The translations under genes and the position numbers were made by a program. 7,869 nt of DNA from JBBDIO01 sp040880365 (GTDB lineage Bacteria > Chloroflexota > Anaerolineae > Caldilineales > Caldilineaceae), in contig JBBDIO010000048.1 of the NCBI GenBank assembly GCA_040880365.1, positions 1-7,869 of the forward strand, written 5' to 3'. Below the pieces are notes generated by a model. It was not told the DNA's origin, did not search any database, and was given only the letters and a program-made list of their open reading frames with translations. This document shows, in pieces, positions 1-5,330 of the stretch (within the stretch, counting starts at the first letter, position 1; each line of letters begins with the position of its first letter).

Positions 1-15
1 TAAGCAGTTTTGAAA

Positions 16-30
16 AGGCGCAAACCGCCT
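16..30 (+). other. Small hairpin in the rho upstream region
   Basis: AGGCG at 16-20 and CGCCT at 26-30 are perfect complements separated by the loop CAAAC. No T-run follows, so this is not a standard intrinsic terminator. It may be the remnant of a 3' end of a gene lying to the left, or chance. The rest of 1-180 holds only the possible promoter and the short leader ORF listed separately. Confidence 0.25.
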
Positions 31-50
31 ATTGCCGGTTGCTCCAGGAG

Positions 51-79
51 TTGACGGTTTAGCCCGGTTGTCTATCTAT
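51..79 (+). promoter_or_regulatory. Possible rho promoter
   Basis: TTGACG at 51-56 matches five of six bases of a sigma-70 -35 box. The best -10 candidates 16-17 bp downstream (TATCTA at 73-78, ATCTAT at 74-79) are poor matches to TATAAT. It would leave a leader of about 95 nt before rho. The -35 is visible in the sequence; its use is inferred and weakly supported. Confidence 0.25.
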
Positions 80-97
80 CCCCAATCTGAAATCGGC

Positions 98-184
98 ATG
101 GATGGGGCGTCCACGCACAATCGCGCCGACGCCTCATCTATGCACGCTGCGCAGGAAAGAAGCTTTTGTGAGTACAGACTATGA
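98..184 (+). other. Possible leader ORF overlapping the rho start by ATGA
   Basis: An ATG at 98 (or an internal one at 140) opens a 28- (or 14-) codon frame ending in TGA at 182-184, so its stop overlaps the rho ATG at 181 as ATGA. That layout is typical of translational coupling. There is no strong Shine-Dalgarno sequence before 98 or 140, and the peptide does not resemble the Rho N-terminal domain. A 6-codon GTG frame (168-188) also overlaps the start, and it has AGGAAAG at 153-159 at a good distance. Coupling is inference; chance overlap is possible. Confidence 0.2.
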
Positions 185-1293
185 GTAACGATATTCCCAA
201 ATACGCGAGCCACGTGGTCAAGCTGACGGGGCGGAGCGGTGGCAAGTTACGGGATCCGTCCGTTTCGTTTGCTGCCATGCCCGATGATCCCACGATTAGC
301 GCCGATGTGGTGCGCAAATATGGCCTGGTCGATGGCGCGCAGGTCGAGGGCGAAATTCGCGCGGGGCGCAAAGGTGCCCCGCCGCAACTGATCTCCGTGG
401 CGACTATCAACGGGTTGACGCCCGAAGCGTTTCGGGCGCGCACGTCCTTCGAACGGCTGGTGGCGATTGACCCCAGTGCCCGCTTTTCGCTGGCAGAGGG
501 CGATACGTCCATGCGCGTGATCGATCTGGTCGCGCCGATTGCCCAGGGCAGCCGGGTGTTGATCGCGGCGCCGCCCAAGGCAGGTAAGACGGGGCTGTTG
601 GCGGGGCTGGCCCATGCCATCCACGCGGGCAACCCCGATACGCGTCTGATTATGCTGCTGATTGACGAACGCCCCGAAGAGGTGACTCACTTTCGGCGCA
701 CGGTTCCCGCCGAGGTGCTCGCCAGTTCCAGTGACCAGAGTACTGCCGAGCATGTGGAATTGGCCGAGCTGACGCTGGCAATGGTGCGCTGCGAGTTGGA
801 ATGTGGGCGCGACGTGGTGATCCTGGTGGATAGTCTGACGCGTTTGGCGCGCGCGGTGAATCTGCAAGGCAAGGGCACACGGCGCACATTGACCGGTGGC
901 GTCGATGCGGGCGCGCTGGAGATGCCACGCCGCTTCTTTGGCCTGGCGCGCAATATCGAACATAGCGGCTCGGTGACAGTGGTGGGCACTGCGCTGATCG
1001 AGACGGGTTCGGCGATGGATGACCTGCTGTATGAGGAATTCAAAGCCACCGGCAATTGTGAGATTGTGCTGGATCGGGAATTGGCCGAGGCGCGCCTGTT
1101 TCCCGCGGTCAGTATCCCTGATAGCGGTACGCGCCGCGAGGAATTGATCTTTAACGAAGACGAAATGGCGCGGATTACCAAGCTGCGTCGTTGGTTGGCG
1201 GGCGGTTCGCCCAAAGCCGCGTTGACTGCGCTTTTGAAGTTAGTGGAACAGACAGAAACCAACGCCGAGTTGCTGGCGCGCATCAAGGTTTAG
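181..1293 (+). CDS. rho: Transcription termination factor Rho, divergent, N-terminally short
   Basis: This gene encodes a 370-residue hexameric RNA-dependent ATPase of the Rho family; E. coli Rho has 419 residues. The motor is complete. Walker A is APPKAGKT (130-137), the catalytic glutamate is E163 in LLIDERPEEV, Walker B is VVILVDS with D217, LTGGVDA is at 237-243, and the arginine finger is R318 in SGTRREEL. These match E. coli K184, E211, D265 and R366 at a constant offset of 48. The N-terminal helix bundle is absent. The OB-fold is recognisable from PDD (34-36) and YGL, but the RNP1 FGF is GGK (20-22), and the positions matching Y80, E108 and Y110 are T38, A66 and P68. Q-loop K283 is R235 and R-loop K326 is A278. 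An in-frame TGA at 169-171 blocks upstream extension, so ATG 181 is the first possible ATG. The best purine-rich SD (153-159) is about 21 nt away. The family is certain; normal termination function is not. Confidence 0.93.
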   Translation: MSNDIPKYASHVVKLTGRSGGKLRDPSVSFAAMPDDPTISADVVRKYGLVDGAQVEGEIRAGRKGAPPQLISVATINGLTPEAFRARTSFERLVAIDPSARFSLAEGDTSMRVIDLVAPIAQGSRVLIAAPPKAGKTGLLAGLAHAIHAGNPDTRLIMLLIDERPEEVTHFRRTVPAEVLASSSDQSTAEHVELAELTLAMVRCELECGRDVVILVDSLTRLARAVNLQGKGTRRTLTGGVDAGALEMPRRFFGLARNIEHSGSVTVVGTALIETGSAMDDLLYEEFKATGNCEIVLDRELAEARLFPAVSIPDSGTRREELIFNEDEMARITKLRRWLAGGSPKAALTALLKLVEQTETNAELLARIKV

Positions 1294-2174
1294 GACGGCG
1301 TTCGGTGCGCGGTGGGATGTGGGATAGGGTGTGCAGTCGGGTGCGGGGTTTGGGTGTCATGCTCAATGTGCGGACGATCCCAGTGGAGCGTGGTGTGAAT
1401 GGCAAGATGGTCCGACAGATAGCCCTGGCGGCTGTCCATCAGCTCAACCTTGTCTGAAAAAGCCAGTTGACTTTCGATGTGGAAGCCGGGTAGTTTGGGC
1501 GCGCGCACAAAGACGAAATCGATGGGCAGGGCATAGTAGCTGGGCACACCGGGCAAGGGGCGATAGGTCGCGCGATCGTCGTCGGCCAGAGTATCGCGCA
1601 ATCCGCTTTCTTGGAGAAACTCTTCGTAGAGCCACGACCCGCGCGGCACATTAAAATCCCCGGCGACCAGCACCACGGCATTGGCCGGCTGGCTGCGAAC
1701 CAGTGCGGCAAGCTGGCGCAGCTGATTGATCTGCAATTGGGCCGCGCCGGCGGTCTGGCTCCAGTTGGCTGTGTAGTTGGCGATGAGGTGGGTGTTCATC
1801 ACCACAATCGGCACGCCGTGCCAGAGGGTGCGCGTGATCAGCACGCCCTTGCGCAAAATCCAGTCCATGACCGTGGGCGTATAGAGTCGGCCCTGTTCTT
1901 CGTAGCGCACAAAATGCTCTTCGACAAAGGGCGAGCGCGCGACGGTGATTAGGCCCCCGCGCGGACAGTGCAGGTGGGGGACATAGGCGATGTGGTCGTA
2001 GTCTTCCAGCGCGGTGGTGATGACTCGCCGCGCCATATGGGTTTGGATCTCCTGAAGACAGATAAGCTCCAGATCGAGATCATTCAGTTCGCGCGCCAGC
2101 GTCAACAGGCGCAGGCGCGTGGTCCAGCCCAGTATGGCAAAACTGTTGAATGTGAGAAACGAAAATGGATTCAT
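1290..2174 (-). CDS. Endonuclease/exonuclease/phosphatase (EEP) family metal-dependent hydrolase
   Basis: This 294-residue protein carries the EEP superfamily motifs in order: N10 in TFNSF, E42 in LQEIQ, N127 and H129 in MNTHL, D173 and N175 in GDFN, D219 in IDFVF, and D255-H256 in LSDHLAI. These are the metal-binding and catalytic residues of Mg-dependent phosphodiesterases such as exonuclease III, sphingomyelinases and phosphoinositide phosphatases; the substrate cannot be read from the sequence. No signal peptide or membrane segment is evident, so it is probably cytoplasmic. I chose ATG 2174 because AAGGAA lies at 2193-2188 and a strong promoter places the transcript start near 2200. A GTG at 2198 would add eight residues but would be almost leaderless. 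The last 18 or so residues are a low-complexity tail with PHPTAH twice, possibly a late extension. It converges on rho and overlaps its stop by 4 bp. Confidence 0.9.
   Translation of the reverse strand: MNPFSFLTFNSFAILGWTTRLRLLTLARELNDLDLELICLQEIQTHMARRVITTALEDYDHIAYVPHLHCPRGGLITVARSPFVEEHFVRYEEQGRLYTPTVMDWILRKGVLITRTLWHGVPIVVMNTHLIANYTANWSQTAGAAQLQINQLRQLAALVRSQPANAVVLVAGDFNVPRGSWLYEEFLQESGLRDTLADDDRATYRPLPGVPSYYALPIDFVFVRAPKLPGFHIESQLAFSDKVELMDSRQGYLSDHLAIHTTLHWDRPHIEHDTQTPHPTAHPIPHPTAHRTPS
1314..1354. repeat. G-run tract on the + strand, C-rich RNA on the - strand
   Basis: Six runs of three or four G lie within 41 nt on the + strand (1314, 1321, 1327, 1339, 1345, 1352), with gaps of 4, 3, 9, 3 and 3 nt. 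The tract begins 20 bp after the rho stop. On the - strand it encodes the Pro/His/Thr tail of the EEP protein, giving a C-rich, G-poor mRNA end. It has quadruplex potential one way and resembles a Rho utilisation site the other way. No intrinsic terminator is visible for either convergent gene. Confidence 0.45.
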
Positions 2175-2206
2175 TGGTAGATTTTTTTTCCTTGCCACAA
2201 AGTGCG

Positions 2207-2215
2207 ATTATACCA
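2207..2215 (-). promoter_or_regulatory. Extended -10 promoter for the EEP gene
   Basis: Read on the - strand, the sequence is TGGTATAAT: a perfect TATAAT with the TGN extension. No good -35 box lies 16-18 bp upstream, which is common for extended -10 promoters. Transcription would begin near 2200, about 26 nt before ATG 2174, supporting that start over GTG 2198. No experimental support is available. Confidence 0.65.
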
Positions 2216-2340
2216 CCAAAGTTCCCAGTCTGCCTGTGCGCGATACGCCAAATCGGGGTTGAGATGAGAGGCAGCCGCAGACGTAACGGTAGGCACGGCT
2301 GGCAGGGTGGGCGCGGCCTGGTGGAAAAATCGGCGACTCT

Positions 2341-2370
2341 TTGACCGTCTCCCGCGGACTATGCTACAAT
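2341..2370 (+). promoter_or_regulatory. Sigma-70-type promoter for the glycosyltransferase operon
   Basis: TTGACC at 2341-2346 (five of six to TTGACA) is followed after 18 bp by TACAAT at 2365-2370 (five of six to TATAAT). TG at 2362-2363 precedes the -10 by one base, giving an extended -10. The predicted start is about 2377, leaving a leader of roughly 140 nt before ATG 2518. The -35 hexamer is itself a copy of the TTGACC motif repeated downstream. This is the best promoter on the + strand in the window and probably serves the genes to its right. Confidence 0.65.
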
Positions 2371-2377
2371 CAACACG

Positions 2378-2446
2378 ATGTTGACCGGGTGTGTTGACCT
2401 GATTGGTCAACCTGGCTTTCACAGGGGCATAGCCTCGGTATTTTGA
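2378..2446 (+). other. Possible leaderless 22-codon leader ORF
   Basis: An ATG at 2378, at or next to the predicted transcription start, opens a 22-codon frame ending in TGA at 2444-2446. It has no room for a Shine-Dalgarno sequence, so it would be a leaderless start. It runs through the TTGACC repeats and the palindrome, and its peptide resembles nothing I recognise. It could be a regulatory leader peptide or chance. Confidence 0.2.
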
Positions 2447-2485
2447 CCGAGCAATGTGACTGTATTATGACCGAGTATTGTGACC
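2381..2485 (+). repeat. TTGACC repeat cluster in the glycosyltransferase leader
   Basis: TTGACC occurs at 2381, 2394 and 2443, with GGTCAA inverted at 2405 and the related TGACC at 2468 and GTGACC at 2480. A further copy at 2341 forms the -35 box. The segments at 2441-2460 and 2465-2484 are a 20-bp imperfect duplication (TTTTGACCGAGCAATGTGAC and TTATGACCGAGTATTGTGAC). This looks like a multi-site operator or a small expanded repeat. It argues against translating the frame upstream of 2518. Confidence 0.6.
2393..2411. promoter_or_regulatory. Palindrome GTTGACC-N5-GGTCAAC, candidate operator
   Basis: Perfect 7-bp arms are separated by TGATT and lie about 16-34 nt after the predicted transcription start. 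That is a typical repressor position, and it would also fold as an RNA hairpin. The half-site is the same TTGACC that recurs around it. The protein that might bind is unknown. Confidence 0.45.
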
Positions 2486-2506
2486 GGTTGGAAGCCGGTT
2501 TAGCAC

Positions 2507-2510
2507 AGGA
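2507..2510 (+). promoter_or_regulatory. Ribosome binding site deciding the glycosyltransferase start
   Basis: AGGA lies 7 nt before ATG 2518. The alternative starts at TTG 2443 and ATG 2467 lack such a site and fall inside the repeat cluster. A small hairpin, ACCGG (2483-2487) with CCGGT (2495-2499), sits just upstream. Confidence 0.6.
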
Positions 2511-2517
2511 ATTTTAT

Positions 2518-3657
2518 ATGCATTCGACTTTGGAAGGCACGCGGCCCGCCGGCATCGCACGGCAATCATCGCCCGACGCACCGGCAAGGCACGCGCCCGC
2601 AACTGCATCCACGCCGCCAAAAGCTGCCCACCGGGGTGTGACCGCGCCTACTACACATCCTGACGCGGTTCCCACACCGGATGTGGGGATTATAATTCTG
2701 AATTACAATACGGTGGATCTGTTGCGCGACTGTCTGCATTCCCTGTTGCGCGACCCCGCGGGAATGGCTGGCACAGGGGTAGATGGCGCAGGTGCGCGCC
2801 CCGCTGTCGCGTGTGAGATGGTAGTCTGTGTGGTCGATAATGCCAGCACCGATGGCAGCACCGCAATGGTGCGCGCCGAATTTCCAGAGGTGCGGCTGTT
2901 GGTGAACGCGGCCAATGTGGGGTATAGCGCGGGCAACAATGTGGGGCTGCGCTGGCTGGGGTTTGACCCTACGGTTTCGGTGGCCCATCCCTGTCCACGC
3001 TATGCGCTGCTTTTGAACCCGGACACGGTGGTGCCGCCCGGCGCGCTGGATGCTATGGTCGCGTATATGGACGCGCAGCCCCAAATTGGGGTAGCCGGTC
3101 CGCGTGTGCGCCGACCGGATGGCGCGCTGGATCTCGCCTGTCGTCGTAGTTTTCCCACGCCTACGGTGAGCGCATACCGCATATCGGGGCTAAGCAGGCT
3201 CTTTCCCAAAAGCCGGCGCTTCAATGCGTATAACCTGGCCTATATGCCCGAAGACGCGGTGCATCCGGTCGATTCGGTGGTGGGCGCGTTTATGCTGGTG
3301 CGGGCCGCGGCGATTGCCACCGCCGGGTTGCTGGACGAACGCTTTTTTATGTATGGCGAAGATCTGGATTGGGCCAAGCGAATCAAGGATGCGGGGTGGC
3401 AGGTCTGGTACAATGGACAGGTGGAAATTGTGCATGTGAAGGAAGCCGCCAGCCGCCAGAGCAGCAAGGCCCGCATTGATTTTTATGAGGCCATGTGGCT
3501 TTTTTATCAGAAACACTATCGCGCCACAACGCCGCGCTGGTTGGAAATGCTCATTCTGCTGGGAATCGTCGCTTCGGGAAGTCTGGATATTGCGCGCCAC
3601 TTGTGGCGGTTTGGGCGTTCACGCCCCCCTGTGGGGCGGAAATTGGGGAAGCCGTGA
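2518..3657 (+). CDS. Family 2 glycosyltransferase (rhamnosyltransferase-like)
   Basis: This 379-residue protein has a GT-A fold typical of envelope or exopolysaccharide glycosyltransferases, which move a sugar from a nucleotide donor to a growing lipid-linked glycan at the cytoplasmic face. Visible motifs are IIILNYNT (about 58-65), VVDNASTDGS (105-114), NVGYSAGNN, LLLNPDTVV with the NPD metal/nucleotide site (D169), VVGAFMLVR, and GEDLDWAKR (280-288), the catalytic-base region. The order resembles WbbL-type rhamnosyltransferases, but the donor is not proven. A hydrophobic stretch (MLILLGIVASG) near the C-terminus may associate with the membrane. Residues 1-54 are Ala/Pro/Thr/His-rich low complexity, and a Gly/Ala-rich insertion (about 79-100) separates the first helix from the DNAST strand. 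Start 2518 has a good SD. It is followed after 124 bp by the glycosylphosphotransferase gene, a natural pathway partner. Confidence 0.9.
   Translation: MHSTLEGTRPAGIARQSSPDAPARHAPATASTPPKAAHRGVTAPTTHPDAVPTPDVGIIILNYNTVDLLRDCLHSLLRDPAGMAGTGVDGAGARPAVACEMVVCVVDNASTDGSTAMVRAEFPEVRLLVNAANVGYSAGNNVGLRWLGFDPTVSVAHPCPRYALLLNPDTVVPPGALDAMVAYMDAQPQIGVAGPRVRRPDGALDLACRRSFPTPTVSAYRISGLSRLFPKSRRFNAYNLAYMPEDAVHPVDSVVGAFMLVRAAAIATAGLLDERFFMYGEDLDWAKRIKDAGWQVWYNGQVEIVHVKEAASRQSSKARIDFYEAMWLFYQKHYRATTPRWLEMLILLGIVASGSLDIARHLWRFGRSRPPVGRKLGKP
3613..3638 (+). other. Two mutually exclusive hairpins at the 3' end of the glycosyltransferase gene
   Basis: GGGCG (3613-3617) can pair with CGCCC (3622-3626), or CGCCCC (3622-3627) can pair with GGGGCG (3633-3638), so the central segment is shared. 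The region lies in the last codons of the gene, before a 124-bp gap. No T-run follows. It could affect readthrough to the next gene or may merely reflect GC-rich coding sequence. Confidence 0.25.
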
Positions 3658-3720
3658 GCCAGAGTCTGAGTGGCGTCGCGCATCCGTGGCTGGATGGTGT
3701 TCGGCAAAGTCTGGGCAGCC

Positions 3721-3765
3721 TGGATTTGCATAGCCGGGATTTGCATAGCCTGAATCTGTGTTGGC
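3721..3765 (+). repeat. 15-bp tandem repeat between the two sugar-transfer genes
   Basis: TGGATTTGCATAGCC (3721-3735) is followed by GGGATTTGCATAGCC (3736-3750), differing only at the first base, and by a degenerate third copy (3751-3765). The octamer TTGCATAG in both good copies recurs at 6498-6505 before grpE. The remaining intergenic sequence (3658-3720, 3766-3781) shows no other feature. Confidence 0.7.
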
Positions 3766-3781
3766 AAACAGTTGAGATAGG

Positions 3782-5269
3782 ATGATGCAGCAGGGTCTCA
3801 CCGACGAAACTTCTGTGACACGCGAGTATCCATCCTACGAATCCCGCGCGGGGCGGCGTCCGGTTCTTATGAAACGGACGCAATTTATATTTATGATGGC
3901 CCTGTTGGCGCTGGATGTGGGCATGGTCTGGATCGCGTTCTGGATCTCCTATTGGCGGTTGGAGACCAACCCCGAAGTGCTGATTGGCCCTTTCTGGGAA
4001 TTTTTGCCGCTGCCGGGCGTCTATACCGTCGTGGTGATTGGGATTCTGTTTACCCAACGCATGTATCAGCGCCGCCGCCCGGTGAGTCATTTGGACGAGT
4101 TCTTTAAGCTCATTCTCTATAACCTGTTTGCGCTGCTGGTCACAGTGGCGTTGCTCACACTGGGGCTGCGCGATTTCGACTATCATCGTCCTCTGGCATT
4201 GGTGGGCTGTGCGCTGACGATTGTCTTGCAGACGGTGGCGCGCACGCTGCATGCCCAGGTGCAGTGGCGTGCCCAGGCGCGGGGCATCGGTGATGACCGC
4301 GTGTTGATTGTGGGCGCGGGCGAAGTCGGACGCATGTTGTTGCAAAAGATTCACAATAGCCCTAAGCTGGGCTATCAGGTGGTGGGTATCATCGACCCCT
4401 ATGTGGGCGAGCGGGGGCGCACCATCGAGAAGTTCCCTGTGCTGGGCACACTGGCGGATATTCCGCGGGTGATCGAACAGTTGACGGTGGATGAGGTGAT
4501 CATTGGGTTGCCCGAAAGCAGCCATCAGGAATTGGTGGGCATTATCAGCCTGTGTGAACGCGAAAAAGTGGGCATTCGCGTTTTCCCCGATGTGTTTCAG
4601 ATCATGGCGAGCGAAGTGGGCATTGGCGATCTGGGCGGGCTGCCGCTGCTCACCATCCGTGATGTTGCGCTCCAGGGCTGGAAGCTGACGCTCAAACGGG
4701 GACTGGACCTGGTTTTCAGTGGCGTGGCGCTGGTGCTCATCAGCCCGTTTATGTTGCTCCTGGCCTTGCTGGTCAAGCTCGAAAGCCCCGGTTCGGTTTT
4801 CCACGTGCAGGAGCGCATGGGGCTGGATGCGCGCCCGTTCAAGATGATCAAATATCGGACCATGCGCGCCGATGCCGAGGCAACGGGGCCAGGATGGACA
4901 ACGCCCGATGATCCGCGTAAGACGAAACTCGGCTCGATTATGCGGCGTTTAAGTATGGACGAGCTGCCGCAACTGGTGAACGTGCTGNNNNNNNNNNGCG
5001 ATATGAGCCTGGTGGGGCCGCGGCCCGAACGCCCGGTCTATGTGGAACAGTTCCGGCAGAGCATCCCCCGCTATATGGATCGGCACCGCGAAAAGGCCGG
5101 CATGACCGGCTGGGCGCAGGTCAATGGGCTGCGCGGGGATACGTCGATTATCGAGCGCACCAAATATGACCTGTGGTATATCGAAAACTGGTCTTTGGCG
5201 CTGGATATTAAAATTATTATTCGTACTGTCGTACAGATTTTCCTGGATGCAAATCGCAATGCATATTGA
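3782..5269 (+). CDS. Polyprenyl glycosylphosphotransferase (WcaJ/WbaP-type sugar transferase)
   Basis: This membrane enzyme transfers a hexose-1-phosphate from a UDP-sugar to a polyprenyl phosphate, the first step of exopolysaccharide or O-unit assembly. The 495-residue reading includes four placeholder residues. It has about four N-terminal hydrophobic segments (near 35-57, 75-91, 115-133, 137-155), then a Rossmann-like domain starting VLIVGAGEVG (about 175-184). The C-terminal catalytic domain begins near 302 with KRGLDLVFSG and a membrane segment. It continues through ERMG, KYRTM, RRLSMDELPQLVNVL, DMSLVGPRPERP, REKAGMTGWAQVNGLRG and YDLWYIENWS. The Asp-Glu of DELPQ and the PRPE motif are the family's catalytic signatures. 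UDP-glucose or UDP-galactose could be the donor. Start 3782 (or 3785) follows GAGATAGGA; ATG 3869 is possible but has no SD. Ns at 4988-4997 interrupt the gene without breaking frame. It probably works with the upstream glycosyltransferase. Confidence 0.93.
   Translation: MMQQGLTDETSVTREYPSYESRAGRRPVLMKRTQFIFMMALLALDVGMVWIAFWISYWRLETNPEVLIGPFWEFLPLPGVYTVVVIGILFTQRMYQRRRPVSHLDEFFKLILYNLFALLVTVALLTLGLRDFDYHRPLALVGCALTIVLQTVARTLHAQVQWRAQARGIGDDRVLIVGAGEVGRMLLQKIHNSPKLGYQVVGIIDPYVGERGRTIEKFPVLGTLADIPRVIEQLTVDEVIIGLPESSHQELVGIISLCEREKVGIRVFPDVFQIMASEVGIGDLGGLPLLTIRDVALQGWKLTLKRGLDLVFSGVALVLISPFMLLLALLVKLESPGSVFHVQERMGLDARPFKMIKYRTMRADAEATGPGWTTPDDPRKTKLGSIMRRLSMDELPQLVNVLXXXXDMSLVGPRPERPVYVEQFRQSIPRYMDRHREKAGMTGWAQVNGLRGDTSIIERTKYDLWYIENWSLALDIKIIIRTVVQIFLDANRNAY
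4988..4997. other. Assembly gap of 10 Ns inside the glycosylphosphotransferase gene
   Basis: Ten Ns sit between codons for NVL and DMSLVGPRPE. Family members normally have only two residues there (NVL-x-G-DMS), while the placeholder gives four. The true gap is therefore probably 4 nt, completing xxx-GGC, which is 6 nt shorter and stays in frame. This suggests an arbitrary placeholder rather than a frameshift or insertion. Confidence 0.85.
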
Positions 5270-5287
5270 TGCAGCGCAAAACAGCAG

Positions 5288-5330
5288 TAATAACAGCAGT
5301 AGTAGCATGAGTGTGAGCAGTCTGCCGCTT
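5288..5330 (+). repeat. AGC/AGT/AAT trinucleotide tract at the hrcA start
   Basis: A run of Ser and Asn triplets (AGT, AAT, AAC, AGC) surrounds ATG 5307 and gives poly-Ser/Asn if read from the upstream ATG 5259. It is a simple-sequence tract unlike the rest of the gene and makes the start uncertain. Confidence 0.5.

Noticed and set aside
247..963. 238-codon open frame on the - strand
   Set aside because: It is antisense to the well-conserved rho gene and has His/Gln/Arg-rich composition typical of shadow frames.
2171..2422. 83-codon open frame on the - strand in the divergent region
   Set aside because: It covers both promoters and the repeat cluster and shows no motif or ribosome binding site.
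2443..2517. Glycosyltransferase start at TTG 2443 or ATG 2467
   Set aside because: The added codons are the TTGACC repeat read as protein and no SD precedes them; ATG 2518 has AGGA 7 nt upstream.
3721..3765. CRISPR-like array
   Set aside because: The units are 15 bp, directly adjacent with no spacers, and only two are well preserved.
3551..4804. 417-codon open frame on the - strand
   Set aside because: It lies antisense to the glycosyltransferase end and glycosylphosphotransferase, is Gln/His/Arg-rich without any recognisable motif, and is explained by codon bias of the real genes.
5124..5306. Upstream extension of hrcA to 5124
   Set aside because: It would overlap the glycosylphosphotransferase by 146 bp, and the added residues are its out-of-frame translation.
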